From Hydrogenophilaceae bacterium (GTDB lineage Bacteria; Pseudomonadota; Gammaproteobacteria; Burkholderiales; Thiobacillaceae), in NCBI GenBank assembly GCA_024709485.1, contig JANJWO010000049.1:1-45601 (forward strand): 45,601 nucleotides of DNA, in the 5' to 3' direction. This document shows positions 28,071 to 36,318 of the stretch, piece after piece. Position 1 is the first letter of the stretch. Each line of letters opens with the position of its first letter. Under the pieces are notes generated by a model. It saw only the letters and a list, made by a program, of their open reading frames with translations. It did no database searches and was not told the DNA's origin. The position numbers and the translations under genes were made by a program.

Positions 28071-28715
28071 ATGACTGTCCGCAAGGCAATTACACGTGGC
28101 AAGCAGACATTCCGGGTTAAATTCCCCTCCCGGAAAAATGACTGCATGGTCCACTGTGAGTCCATACTCGAGGCAGACACCGCCCGATTTCTTGAGATTT
28201 CCCCTCATGTAAGGGGCTATAGGGCTCAACCGAGTGTCGAGGTCTACTACGACCAGGATGGTGAGCCACGGAGGTACTACCCTGATTTCCGAGTGGTCCT
28301 GACCGATGATTCGGAAGTGGATATCGAGGTCAAGCCTGAGCGGAGGCTTCGTGACCCACGCGTAAAAGCCAAAATTTCGGCCGTCATCCGGCGTTACGCC
28401 GAGCTCGGCCGAAGCTTCAGAATCTTTACCGATCGAGAAGTGCGCGCTGAACCTCTCTACGGCAATCTTCAGCTGATTTCGCGTCATTCACGTACGCCTG
28501 TCGATGAGGACAGACTGCGGCTGTTCAAGAAACGGATAAAGCAACAAGGCTGTGGAAATGTTGCTGAGGCTGCGCGTGTTCTTGGCGGAGAACAGCATGT
28601 CTATCGCTTGATTTCCGAAGGCTTCCTTGGAATCGACTTTAACCAGTCGATCGTCCATGAAAGCCGTGTCTGGATTCGTGAAATGGGAGGGAAAGATGAT
28701 TCGCTTCGCATTTAA
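28071..28715 (+). CDS. tnsA: TnsA-like transposon endonuclease
   Basis: This 214-residue nuclease cuts the 5' strands at the element's ends so that, with TnsB, the transposon leaves by cut-and-paste. The TnsA nuclease signature is visible: ESILEAD near residues 30-36, YYPDFRV with Asp 72, and DIEVKPE with Glu 86 and Lys 88 (the E...D...ExK pattern). The C-terminal part, about 115-214, is the region that contacts TnsC in Tn7. It is slightly shorter than Tn7 TnsA. tnsB begins 20 bp before its stop. Confidence 0.93.
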   Translation: MTVRKAITRGKQTFRVKFPSRKNDCMVHCESILEADTARFLEISPHVRGYRAQPSVEVYYDQDGEPRRYYPDFRVVLTDDSEVDIEVKPERRLRDPRVKAKISAVIRRYAELGRSFRIFTDREVRAEPLYGNLQLISRHSRTPVDEDRLRLFKKRIKQQGCGNVAEAARVLGGEQHVYRLISEGFLGIDFNQSIVHESRVWIREMGGKDDSLRI

Positions 28716-30669
28716 GAAAGGTCTTCGCTTTGTCGAGGAAGGGCGTCGCACCTGGACGCTCCTCAAGAGGCTGGTGACAGGGAAAATTCAACTCGAAGAC
28801 GAGCAAGGTGAAGTACGCAATGTGGAAATGGGGGAGCTGCACCAGCAGTGGCTGGATGGCAAGCTAACCATAGATGAGGCAAGCCTAAGTGCTTCTTCGA
28901 ACGTCTTCTATTTGGCCACGCCCCGCGATCTCAATACATATGATCAGCGAAACCAGGATTTGGCCAAGTACCGCCATGATTATCTGTCGCGCCTGGCAAA
29001 CAGGCCTGGAGGCTTTGTTTTCACACCAAAAAAGCTGAAGCCCATCCTGGCTGAAATCGCCCGCGAGTTGGGGCATGAAAAGCCACCGGCCGTAAGTACG
29101 GTTTATCGCTGGTGGTGTCGTTACCGCGTAACGAAATGCGTCACCAAACTCACTGATGGGCGCCTAAATGCCGGCCGCAAGAAAAATGACGCGGCCTACA
29201 CGCTGTTTGAGGAGTGCCTTTACGAAGTGTATCTGACCGAGCAGAAAGACCAGGGCAAGGCAGTTATCGAGGCGCTTGAAAACAAGGTCAAGCGGGCCAA
29301 CCATGACTTGACGGAGGAACGGCATATCAAGATGCCCAGCCCTGCAACGATTTACCGGTGGTTGAAGGGGCTCCAGCAACAAATCGTGCAGCGCGCACGC
29401 CTTGGCAAGAAAGCTGCAGAAAAGGAGTTTCGTGCTGCGCTCAAGAAACTGAAGGTGACCCGGATTCTCGAGCGAATCGAGATCGATCACACGCCCCTAG
29501 ATTTGATTATCGTCGATAAGACGACATGGCTGCCGCTGGGCCGGCCGTGGCTGACTTTGGCCATCGATCGTTACAGCCGCATGATCATGGGCTTCTATAT
29601 CAGTTTTCATGCGCCCTCCTCCTTTTCGATTCTTCAGTGCCTGAAACGTGCAATTTTGCCCAAAGATAAATGGCTAGCCCGTTTTCCAGATATCAAGGAG
29701 TCATGGCCCGCACGCGGGATTCCGGAAATGATCGCTTGTGACAACGGCATGGATTTGCATGCGGATGCCTTCGAAGAGATTTGTCGTGAGATGGGCATAC
29801 AGATCCTGTATACCCCTGCCGGGCATCCCTATCTGAAAGGGGCGATAGAGCGCATGTTCCGGACGATCAATCAGGGGCTGATCCATCACATGCCCGGGAC
29901 GGTTTTCTCAAACGTGCATGAACGTGGTGACTACCCATCCGAGGACATTGCCTGCATCGATCTGGAAACCCTAATGCACTTGCTCACGAAGTGGATTGTC
30001 GAGGTCTACCACCGAACGCCGCATCGTGGGATGGGTATGAGTCCTTTGGCCAGATGGGCTGAGGGCGAGCAGAAAACAATCATCGAGTTGCCTGCTTACC
30101 CACAGCATCTCGATGTGCTTGTCGGCATTCCTACCACGAGAACGCTGTTTCACTATGGCATCGAGTTCGACTGCCTGCGCTACAACTCAACTGAGTTGCA
30201 GCTTCTGCGCGAAAGGGTGGGCGGTACACCCGAAGTGTCTCTGAAGTGCTACGAGGATGACGTTGGCTATATCCATGTATACGACAACGTCATGAAGGAA
30301 TACATCCGTGTGCCAGCCGTTGACGCGGAATATGCAAATGGGGTGTCACGGTACATGCATCTTTTGATTCGCCAATACACCAAGAAGAAGTATGGCCAGG
30401 AATGGACAGAAGCTCAGATCCTAGAATCCAAGAGGGAAATCCAGGCCATCGTCACCGATGCACTCACGGACAAAAAGATGGGCACGCGGAAAAAGGCGGC
30501 CGTGATTCAGATGCTTGACTCGGAAGACGTACTGAACGACGAGGATGCACTGTCGAGGGCTCAGCAGTCTGTATCGGATATGGGTCAGGCTCCTGAAATG
30601 CTAGACCCGGGCCTTGACGATGAGCTGCCTGACTTTGGCACAAGCCAGCGAACTGGAACGGAGGATTAA
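28696..30669 (+). CDS. tnsB: TnsB-like DDE transposase
   Basis: This 657-residue transposase binds the ends and makes the 3' cuts and joins. The DDE residues are visible: D in EIDHTPLD near residue 263, D in ACDNGMDLH near 348 and E in LKGAIERMF near 384, with the short D-35-E spacing of the family. HTH-type segments lie N-terminal (e.g. AVSTVYRWWCRYR, SPATIYRWLKGL). The C-terminus is acidic, as in TnsB where it contacts TnsC. ATG 28696 with GGGAGGGA in front is preferred to the longer reading from 28627. Confidence 0.95.
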   Translation: MIRFAFKKGLRFVEEGRRTWTLLKRLVTGKIQLEDEQGEVRNVEMGELHQQWLDGKLTIDEASLSASSNVFYLATPRDLNTYDQRNQDLAKYRHDYLSRLANRPGGFVFTPKKLKPILAEIARELGHEKPPAVSTVYRWWCRYRVTKCVTKLTDGRLNAGRKKNDAAYTLFEECLYEVYLTEQKDQGKAVIEALENKVKRANHDLTEERHIKMPSPATIYRWLKGLQQQIVQRARLGKKAAEKEFRAALKKLKVTRILERIEIDHTPLDLIIVDKTTWLPLGRPWLTLAIDRYSRMIMGFYISFHAPSSFSILQCLKRAILPKDKWLARFPDIKESWPARGIPEMIACDNGMDLHADAFEEICREMGIQILYTPAGHPYLKGAIERMFRTINQGLIHHMPGTVFSNVHERGDYPSEDIACIDLETLMHLLTKWIVEVYHRTPHRGMGMSPLARWAEGEQKTIIELPAYPQHLDVLVGIPTTRTLFHYGIEFDCLRYNSTELQLLRERVGGTPEVSLKCYEDDVGYIHVYDNVMKEYIRVPAVDAEYANGVSRYMHLLIRQYTKKKYGQEWTEAQILESKREIQAIVTDALTDKKMGTRKKAAVIQMLDSEDVLNDEDALSRAQQSVSDMGQAPEMLDPGLDDELPDFGTSQRTGTED

Positions 30670-30672
30670 ACC

Positions 30673-31680
30673 ATGAATGCTTTTGACAAATTGTTCGGCA
30701 TTTTTTCCCGCAACACGAACCTCAAGAAACACAATCCGCATGCGAGTTTCAGCATTCGCAGCACAATCGTTCAGCATGGTAGCTTTTGTGACGCGCTGCG
30801 GAAAGTGACAACGCTACATCAGCGAGGACTCGATGCCAGGATCCCGGGAGGCTTGCTGATTACCGGGCAGACGGGGTCAGGCAAGACGACTCTGATTGAA
30901 TACTATCGTAGCTTTTTCCCTCGGCAGAACCTTGAGGACCGTACGGTGACGCCAGTTCTCATTGTGACGACTCCAGAGTCCCCTACTGTAAAGAGTCTCG
31001 CAGAGGCGATCCTGATTGCTCTTGGCGATCCGGTTGCATCCAGAGGAACCGCAGAGGAAAAGACACGAAGGATCAATCACTATCTGAAGGAATGCAGGAT
31101 CGAATTGTTGGTTATCGACGAATTCCAGCACTTCCTCGACAGCGGAAAAACCAAACAGGCCAGGAAAGTCACGGATTGGCTTAAAAATCTGTTCAACATC
31201 TCGAACGTCCCCGTTGTGCTGGTCGGGCTGCCTCGTGCGGCGATGGTTGTCCGGATGAATCCGCAGTTGCAGCGCCGCTTCTCTGCGCCTTACTACCTGA
31301 AGCCATTCAGTTTCGAGAAGGGAAAGGACCAGCTCGAGTTTCGTGGTGTTCTCAGGACCATCCATGGGTCGTTACCATTGCCATGCCCGGAGCTTCATGA
31401 AGCAAATTTGGCCCACCGGTTCTTCATCGCAAGCTGCGGGCTATTTGACTATCTCGCCAAGATTATTGATCGGGCTGTGCAGATTGCCGGAGAAGAGGGT
31501 CACAAGGAATTGACCCAGCAGCATTTTGCACGGGCCTTCAAGGACGAGGTTTGGCGGGATGTGCCGGATAGGCTGAACCCTTTTAATCCTAAAGGGGTTT
31601 TGCGCCCTCTGACAAAACTTGGCGAACCCTTTGAAATCTGGGACGACCCCGAACAGTACCTTCACAAGCGGGCTACCTAG
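30673..31680 (+). CDS. tnsC: TnsC-like AAA+ transposition regulator
   Basis: This 335-residue ATPase connects the target selector to the TnsAB transposase. Walker A is ITGQTGSGKTTLIEYY near residue 65 and Walker B is LLVIDEFQHFLDSGKTKQAR near 146. The remainder has the AAA+ features VPVVLVGLPRA (sensor 1) and RRFSAPYYLKPF. It is short, close to the TniB/TnsC size class of compact Tn7 relatives. A CGGAGGATT ribosome-binding site precedes the ATG 3 bp after tnsB. Confidence 0.94.
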   Translation: MNAFDKLFGIFSRNTNLKKHNPHASFSIRSTIVQHGSFCDALRKVTTLHQRGLDARIPGGLLITGQTGSGKTTLIEYYRSFFPRQNLEDRTVTPVLIVTTPESPTVKSLAEAILIALGDPVASRGTAEEKTRRINHYLKECRIELLVIDEFQHFLDSGKTKQARKVTDWLKNLFNISNVPVVLVGLPRAAMVVRMNPQLQRRFSAPYYLKPFSFEKGKDQLEFRGVLRTIHGSLPLPCPELHEANLAHRFFIASCGLFDYLAKIIDRAVQIAGEEGHKELTQQHFARAFKDEVWRDVPDRLNPFNPKGVLRPLTKLGEPFEIWDDPEQYLHKRAT

Positions 31681-33527
31681 TGTCTCTTTTAATTCGCCCA
31701 CATTTGACGGATGGTGAAGGGCCGCAGGGTTTCCTGTTCCGGGTGGCCGAGGCCAACGGACTGGGGCTGGCGGCCCTTTGCGAATTGGGTATGCACTTCG
31801 ACGTGCAACTACTCGATAACCTTGGCTTTTTCCCGCTACAGAGTGTTAGTGCCGGCTTGGTTTCATATGCCAAGTCGCTTGAGCGCCACCTGGTTCATCA
31901 ACCGCAGTCGTGGAACAGAGAAGTAGCGCGGTATTGCCCAGAGTGTCTTAGAGACAAGGCATGCTGGCAGTTTGGGTGGGAAATACTTTTCTTTGATGCG
32001 TGTCCCATTCACGGCACTTGGCTTATAGATCGCTGCCCTGCGTGCAACGAGCATCTGTCATGGGGACGCCCAGAAATGCGGCGATGCGCTTGTGGTGCAA
32101 TGCTAGGCGCGTATAGCGCGGCTCCGTGTCCGGAGTCGGTCACACGGCTAACCAAGGCCTTGGCTCATTGCGTGATGCCCGAAGAAACCGGGGCACCAGT
32201 CCAGATCGCTCAGACAATGAGCTTGATTCAGCTACAGCGTTTGATTCGACTGCTTGGCGCCTATGGAGATCCGGTGGCAACTCCAAGGCCACAAAAGATT
32301 CTTGGCACAGGTCGCCTGGACATCTCATGGAACGTAACGAGTCTGGCTGCGGAGATCCTCGAAAAATGGCCTCAATCCTTTTTCTTAATGCTCTCCCATA
32401 TGGAGGGCGCCGCACCCAAAGTAGGCTCTGGGCGATTAAATGGACGGTTCGGACACTTCTACTCGCTACTCTATCGGGGTTTCCCTGAGCCGGAGTTTGA
32501 TTTCCTGCGCCGCGCATTTGAAGAATACGTGGCAGAGCACTGGAAGGGTAGTTTTGGTGGCCGCAATCGTCGATTGATCGACAGCATGCCCAGGAAAATG
32601 GCCTGGATACCGGCAAAACATGCACGTCAAATACTGGGCATCTCGCAGCGCGCACTGGATCGGCTGGTAACGGCAGGGGAACTGTCATCGGAGCTGCGTT
32701 ATGGCCAAACCGGCCGGAGCTTTCTCTATGTTAATCGTAGGGAAGTTGAGGTCATGGCAGACAGCAAGGCGAATTCCGTAGTTGATCTCGTTACTGCCTC
32801 ATCGTTGTTGGGCTTGAAAAAAAGCCGTGTGGCTGCGCTGATTCTGCTTTTGATGCCAGAGGTACGTAAGCTGGGCGAGGTCGGCAGCGTTTGGAAGATT
32901 CCGCGCACCTTGATAGATGAAGTTCTTGCCATAGGGGCAGCCCTGCCCGTACGGCCATCCCTGAAAGAAGGTGAAGTGTCCCTTGGGCACGTGATTCGTT
33001 ATTGGCCCTGGTCTGATCGTGCCTTTGGACATTGCATAGAAGCCTGCATCAAGGGCGACATTTTGCCTGTTGCACATGCCCAAGGCTCACGAGGCATTAA
33101 GGGTTGGCTGTTTAAGTCGAATGAGCTCAAGGCGTGGCATACATCCCGAGCTAGAAATGCAGATTCGTATTCCATCCCGGAGTTGGCTGAGCGATTTTCA
33201 ATCAAGCAGGAAGTGGCTTATTTCCTGGTTCGAAAGAATCTGATTAAAGCAGAGCGCGTCAAGGTTGGGCGTAAAACAAGCGCTCTTGTTTCAGTTGAAA
33301 ACCTTGATGAATTCGAAAGACGGTACGTGTTTGGGCGGGACTTGGCAGCTGAACTCGAAATTTCTCCCAAGGCTATATCGGAGAAGCTTGCCAGTCTAGG
33401 CGTTTGTGCCGTAAGTGGACCGGGAGTCGATGGGTGTCGCCAAGTGTTATTTGCCAAAAGCGTCGAACTCAACAGCGCAATAGTGTTGCTATCCAGGTCA
33501 CTCAGAAAATTCGCAACTCATCAGTAG
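31680..33527 (+). CDS. tniQ: TniQ/TnsD-like target selector 1
   Basis: This 615-residue TniQ-family protein would choose the integration site. The N-terminal TniQ domain opens LLIRPHLTDGEGPQGFLFRVAEANG and carries two zinc clusters: CPECLRDKACWQFGWEILFFDACPIHG near residues 85-110 and CPACNEHL...RRCACG near 118-140. The long C-terminal part contains several HTH-like segments (HARQILGISQRALDRLVTAG, LAAELEISPKAISEKLASLG), as expected for TnsD-type DNA recognition. The start is GTG 31680, sharing its G with the tnsC stop. It is a candidate reader of the gyrB 3' end. Confidence 0.92.
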   Translation: MSLLIRPHLTDGEGPQGFLFRVAEANGLGLAALCELGMHFDVQLLDNLGFFPLQSVSAGLVSYAKSLERHLVHQPQSWNREVARYCPECLRDKACWQFGWEILFFDACPIHGTWLIDRCPACNEHLSWGRPEMRRCACGAMLGAYSAAPCPESVTRLTKALAHCVMPEETGAPVQIAQTMSLIQLQRLIRLLGAYGDPVATPRPQKILGTGRLDISWNVTSLAAEILEKWPQSFFLMLSHMEGAAPKVGSGRLNGRFGHFYSLLYRGFPEPEFDFLRRAFEEYVAEHWKGSFGGRNRRLIDSMPRKMAWIPAKHARQILGISQRALDRLVTAGELSSELRYGQTGRSFLYVNRREVEVMADSKANSVVDLVTASSLLGLKKSRVAALILLLMPEVRKLGEVGSVWKIPRTLIDEVLAIGAALPVRPSLKEGEVSLGHVIRYWPWSDRAFGHCIEACIKGDILPVAHAQGSRGIKGWLFKSNELKAWHTSRARNADSYSIPELAERFSIKQEVAYFLVRKNLIKAERVKVGRKTSALVSVENLDEFERRYVFGRDLAAELEISPKAISEKLASLGVCAVSGPGVDGCRQVLFAKSVELNSAIVLLSRSLRKFATHQ

Positions 33528-33593
33528 GGCAGACTCTGAAAAACATAAACGGCTGTTGACACCACTTAAGGAAATAAAAACACGGAGCCTCAA

Positions 33594-35267
33594 ATGAAAA
33601 CTAACGCCTGTACACGTCTGCCGGTTCATCCTCGGCCTAATCCACAAGAAGAATCCTTGTCGAACTATTGTCTGAGGGTCTCAGAGGCTAACGGGTTTGA
33701 TTCACCGAGAAAGATGCTTGCCGGCCTCGGGGTTTATGTTAAAGAACATGTCGGTGCCAGCGCTATAAAAAAACTTTCTCCCTCTGTTGACGTTGATACT
33801 GGTGTGCTCGAAAAGATGGCATACCTTGCCCTCTCCTCAGGACCGACGGCAACTTGGAAACGGGGACAACATGTCTACGAACCAAATGATATTTCCATGC
33901 GCATCACAAGAATATGCCCTGAATGCATTAGAGAGCTTGGGCATACAAGGGCCTTATGGGATATTCGGCTGGTCGTCGCTTGTCCCAGGCACCGTACTCT
34001 ATTGCTTAGCTCATGTCCTAAATGTGCTGAACCGCTCACTTGGGCGAGGAAAGGGCTGCTTACGTGCTCCTGTGGGTATCAGTTAGGCGAGAGCGCTCGA
34101 GTACCAGTCAATGAATCTTCCATACGCATTGCTTCACTAATAGAGCATGCCTTATACGATAGCCGGCATGTGAACATCGATTTCAGTTGGTGTCCACAGG
34201 AGATAAGGGAGATGCCTTTCAACGAGTTGCATAATTTCCTGACTTATTGGCCGGCCAAATTCTCAAGTCAAATGAACCTCAGTTCAATGAGAAGTCTTCG
34301 GCGAAGCCTCGATGCTGCGGAACAAACGCCGATGCTCGATGTGATAGCTCGGGCAGTCGCGGAATGGCCACTGAGTCACGCACGAATGATTGCCAAGGAA
34401 TTCGAAAGTACTTGTCTCTTCGGAAACCATATATGTGAAATTGATTTCCGAAACGTAATTGGTCATTCATGGATTCCACGCCGAAGTGAAAATTCCGGTT
34501 TTCTTAGCAATGAAATCAGAAAATATTTGACCGAGAGAGCAACTTATCAAAACGAACACACAACGCTCTATCTAAACCCAAGATATATCGTTCCGTTTAC
34601 GGCGTCTGCCTCGATAATGAGGGGGGTGGGGGCTGTTCAAGGTGCTGCACTGCTTGGCATAGGTGAGAAACTATTCTTACAGTTGGCTAAGCGTGGAGTA
34701 TTCAAGAATCTAGAGAAAGTTCCACCCGATTCCTGTATGGCGATATTCGATATCGACTCCATTCTCTCGATCAAGCCACAAATTTCGACAACTTTTGATT
34801 ATCTGGATGCTGCTGAGAAACTTGCTGTGAACAAAGCCCAGTTAAGCTCACTAGTGGAACACGGGGTGTTAAAGGTTGCGATAGGAAAGAATAAAACTGC
34901 TGTAGATGCACGTTTTCGTATAGTAGACCTTACGGCGCTAAATTCGCGCTTTGCCGACTTGTCTCAAACTACTGAGGGTCGCAGTGGCAGTCACCGCATT
35001 CAAGTGAGGTCCTTCTGGCCGAAACGCCCCTATGTGTCGAAAACGCGAGCGTTTGGTCTATTGGTGCAAGCGATTCTCAACGCCGAAATTAAAATAGCAC
35101 TCCCACAAACAGAAATACAAGGTATAGGTGACTACCTTGTTGACGCTAGCGATTTGGAGCTGGCCGGGTTTTCCATTTGTACGGAATGGTTGTCGTCAAC
35201 CCCGCATTGGGACCAGCCGAGTGGCGATAGGTCGATTTCTGGCGTAACAGCTTTCTCACGAACGTAA
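33594..35267 (+). CDS. tniQ: TniQ/TnsD-like target selector 2
   Basis: A second, clearly different TniQ protein of 557 residues. The N-terminal start LPVHPRPNPQEESLSNYCLRVSEANGF and the zinc clusters CPECIRELGHTRALWDIRLVVACPRHR and CPKCAEPL...LLTCSCGY match the family. The C-terminal part has LGIGEKLFLQLAKRGVF, an HTH-like stretch. Its AT content is higher than that of the first tniQ, suggesting a separate origin. Elements with two TniQ proteins can split their use between a fixed chromosomal site and other targets. Which one reads gyrB is not determined here. Confidence 0.9.
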   Translation: MKTNACTRLPVHPRPNPQEESLSNYCLRVSEANGFDSPRKMLAGLGVYVKEHVGASAIKKLSPSVDVDTGVLEKMAYLALSSGPTATWKRGQHVYEPNDISMRITRICPECIRELGHTRALWDIRLVVACPRHRTLLLSSCPKCAEPLTWARKGLLTCSCGYQLGESARVPVNESSIRIASLIEHALYDSRHVNIDFSWCPQEIREMPFNELHNFLTYWPAKFSSQMNLSSMRSLRRSLDAAEQTPMLDVIARAVAEWPLSHARMIAKEFESTCLFGNHICEIDFRNVIGHSWIPRRSENSGFLSNEIRKYLTERATYQNEHTTLYLNPRYIVPFTASASIMRGVGAVQGAALLGIGEKLFLQLAKRGVFKNLEKVPPDSCMAIFDIDSILSIKPQISTTFDYLDAAEKLAVNKAQLSSLVEHGVLKVAIGKNKTAVDARFRIVDLTALNSRFADLSQTTEGRSGSHRIQVRSFWPKRPYVSKTRAFGLLVQAILNAEIKIALPQTEIQGIGDYLVDASDLELAGFSICTEWLSSTPHWDQPSGDRSISGVTAFSRT

Positions 35268-35343
35268 GAAAGGTTGGGTGGTTGATCAGCACTTCTGACG
35301 GTATGCGATTCCGCAATCAAATTAAACTCAAGGAGGAAGAACG

Positions 35344-35679
35344 ATGACTCAGATCGAATTTGCTTTCTTTTCGGGGGCAATGGCAACACTTCTCGTTATA
35401 GCGGTCCTGGGGGTAAAAATTGCAACTGAATACCTTCCGCCAGTGGAGCGACGCGCCAGACGGCTCGCCATTGCGGCTGCAGTCGGTGCCGCATTGGCAG
35501 TAGCTGGCGCAGAAGCATTTCTGTATTTCTTTGTGAGCGAAATCGCTGGTGCCTTCATGGCGTATCCTTCCCTCGCTCTCGCTGCCCTCACGGTATGGCC
35601 TGCCAGCAGGATCACCTACCGGAAAATAGGCGGTGGTCAGGAGTCAATGAATAACCCATCCCATGGTGTCGGTGCGTGA
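35344..35679 (+). CDS. Small membrane protein of unknown function
   Basis: A 111-residue protein with three hydrophobic segments, about residues 7-26 (FFSGAMATLLVIAVLGVKIA), 39-60 (LAIAAAVGAALAVAGAEAFLYF) and 67-86 (AGAFMAYPSLALAALTVWPA). A strong ribosome-binding site AAGGAGGAAG lies 4-5 bp before ATG 35344. It follows the second tniQ by 76 bp on the same strand. I see no family or function. Confidence 0.65.
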   Translation: MTQIEFAFFSGAMATLLVIAVLGVKIATEYLPPVERRARRLAIAAAVGAALAVAGAEAFLYFFVSEIAGAFMAYPSLALAALTVWPASRITYRKIGGGQESMNNPSHGVGA

Positions 35680-35751
35680 TTCTTTTCCTGGATTTCGATC
35701 GCGTGCCGTACCCTGAATGTTATTGATCCTTGGTCGTCCCTCCCTAGGGCC

Positions 35752-35949
35752 TTAAACAACCCCGCCGGCCTGAATGCTCTCGAGGGCCCTTAGAACAGAT
35801 TTTTCTCCGTCTTCAGACACAAGCAAAGAGATGGGTTTATCCCCGAGTGCAACATTGGGCGTATTCATCCATTCGCGGGCCTTTTCAGGATCGCTGAAAA
35901 CTTCTTTGGCGCGCTCTAGTACGCGATTAACGCTTTCCTGATGATTCAT
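35752..35949 (-). CDS. MbcA/ParS/Xre-type antitoxin toxin-binding domain (DUF2384), short and unpartnered
   Basis: A 65-residue protein that is almost all DUF2384 domain: AKEVFSDPEKAREWMNTPN followed by LGDKPISLLVSEDGEKSVLRALESI matches the family pattern FGD..KA..WL.TPN.AL.G..P..LL....G...V...L..I. Such domains bind RES-type toxins. Usual members are 120-150 residues with an N-terminal HTH that is missing here, and no RES-domain toxin is next to it. It is either a trimmed-down antitoxin acting against toxins encoded elsewhere or a decaying remnant. Confidence 0.8.
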   Translation of the reverse strand: MNHQESVNRVLERAKEVFSDPEKAREWMNTPNVALGDKPISLLVSEDGEKSVLRALESIQAGGVV

Positions 35950-36318
35950 TCGGATAGAAGCTGGGCGGGCAACTTATTTTTAATGAAATATCATCTTAGC
36001 AACAATATCCTAGATTGTCCGATACCAACCCGAAGTGCGCATTCAGCTTAGCAAGGGCAGAGGTCCACTTCTCTGCTTTATCTGCCGGGGGTGTTGCCTG
36101 AGTTGAATGGCCGGCGATACATAGGGTGCCGGCGTTGACGCGGTAGGTTGTTTGAACGGCCGCTTTCGTCAATGGCGAGGGACAGCACCCGACCCAGGTC
36201 AGTAGTCAGGTGTCCGCAGTCGATGTCTGCACTAAGGTTGAGAGCGGACTTTCAATCTCGGAAATCACTGGCCTTGCGCGGCTTTTCGCGTAGGGCCGAT
36301 AGATTGTTGGGTTAGCCG
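35950..36318. other. Gene-free region of about 370 bp
   Basis: I find no convincing reading frame, and both flanking genes are on the minus strand. The left part is AT-rich (ATGAAATATCATC). The rest is GC-rich and may be decayed coding DNA, possibly the lost 5' portion or toxin partner of the DUF2384 gene. No clear repeats. Confidence 0.5.

Noticed and set aside
28071..35267. CRISPR-associated transposon (CAST)
   Set aside because: Despite tnsABC-tniQ there are no cas genes and no repeat-spacer array on either side. The target selection here must be protein-based.
35950..36318. Integron attC site (a GTTGGGT sequence near 36310 and a GCCTAAC near 37724)
   Set aside because: The two core-like heptamers are not paired in the right orientation or distance and no imperfect palindrome joins them.
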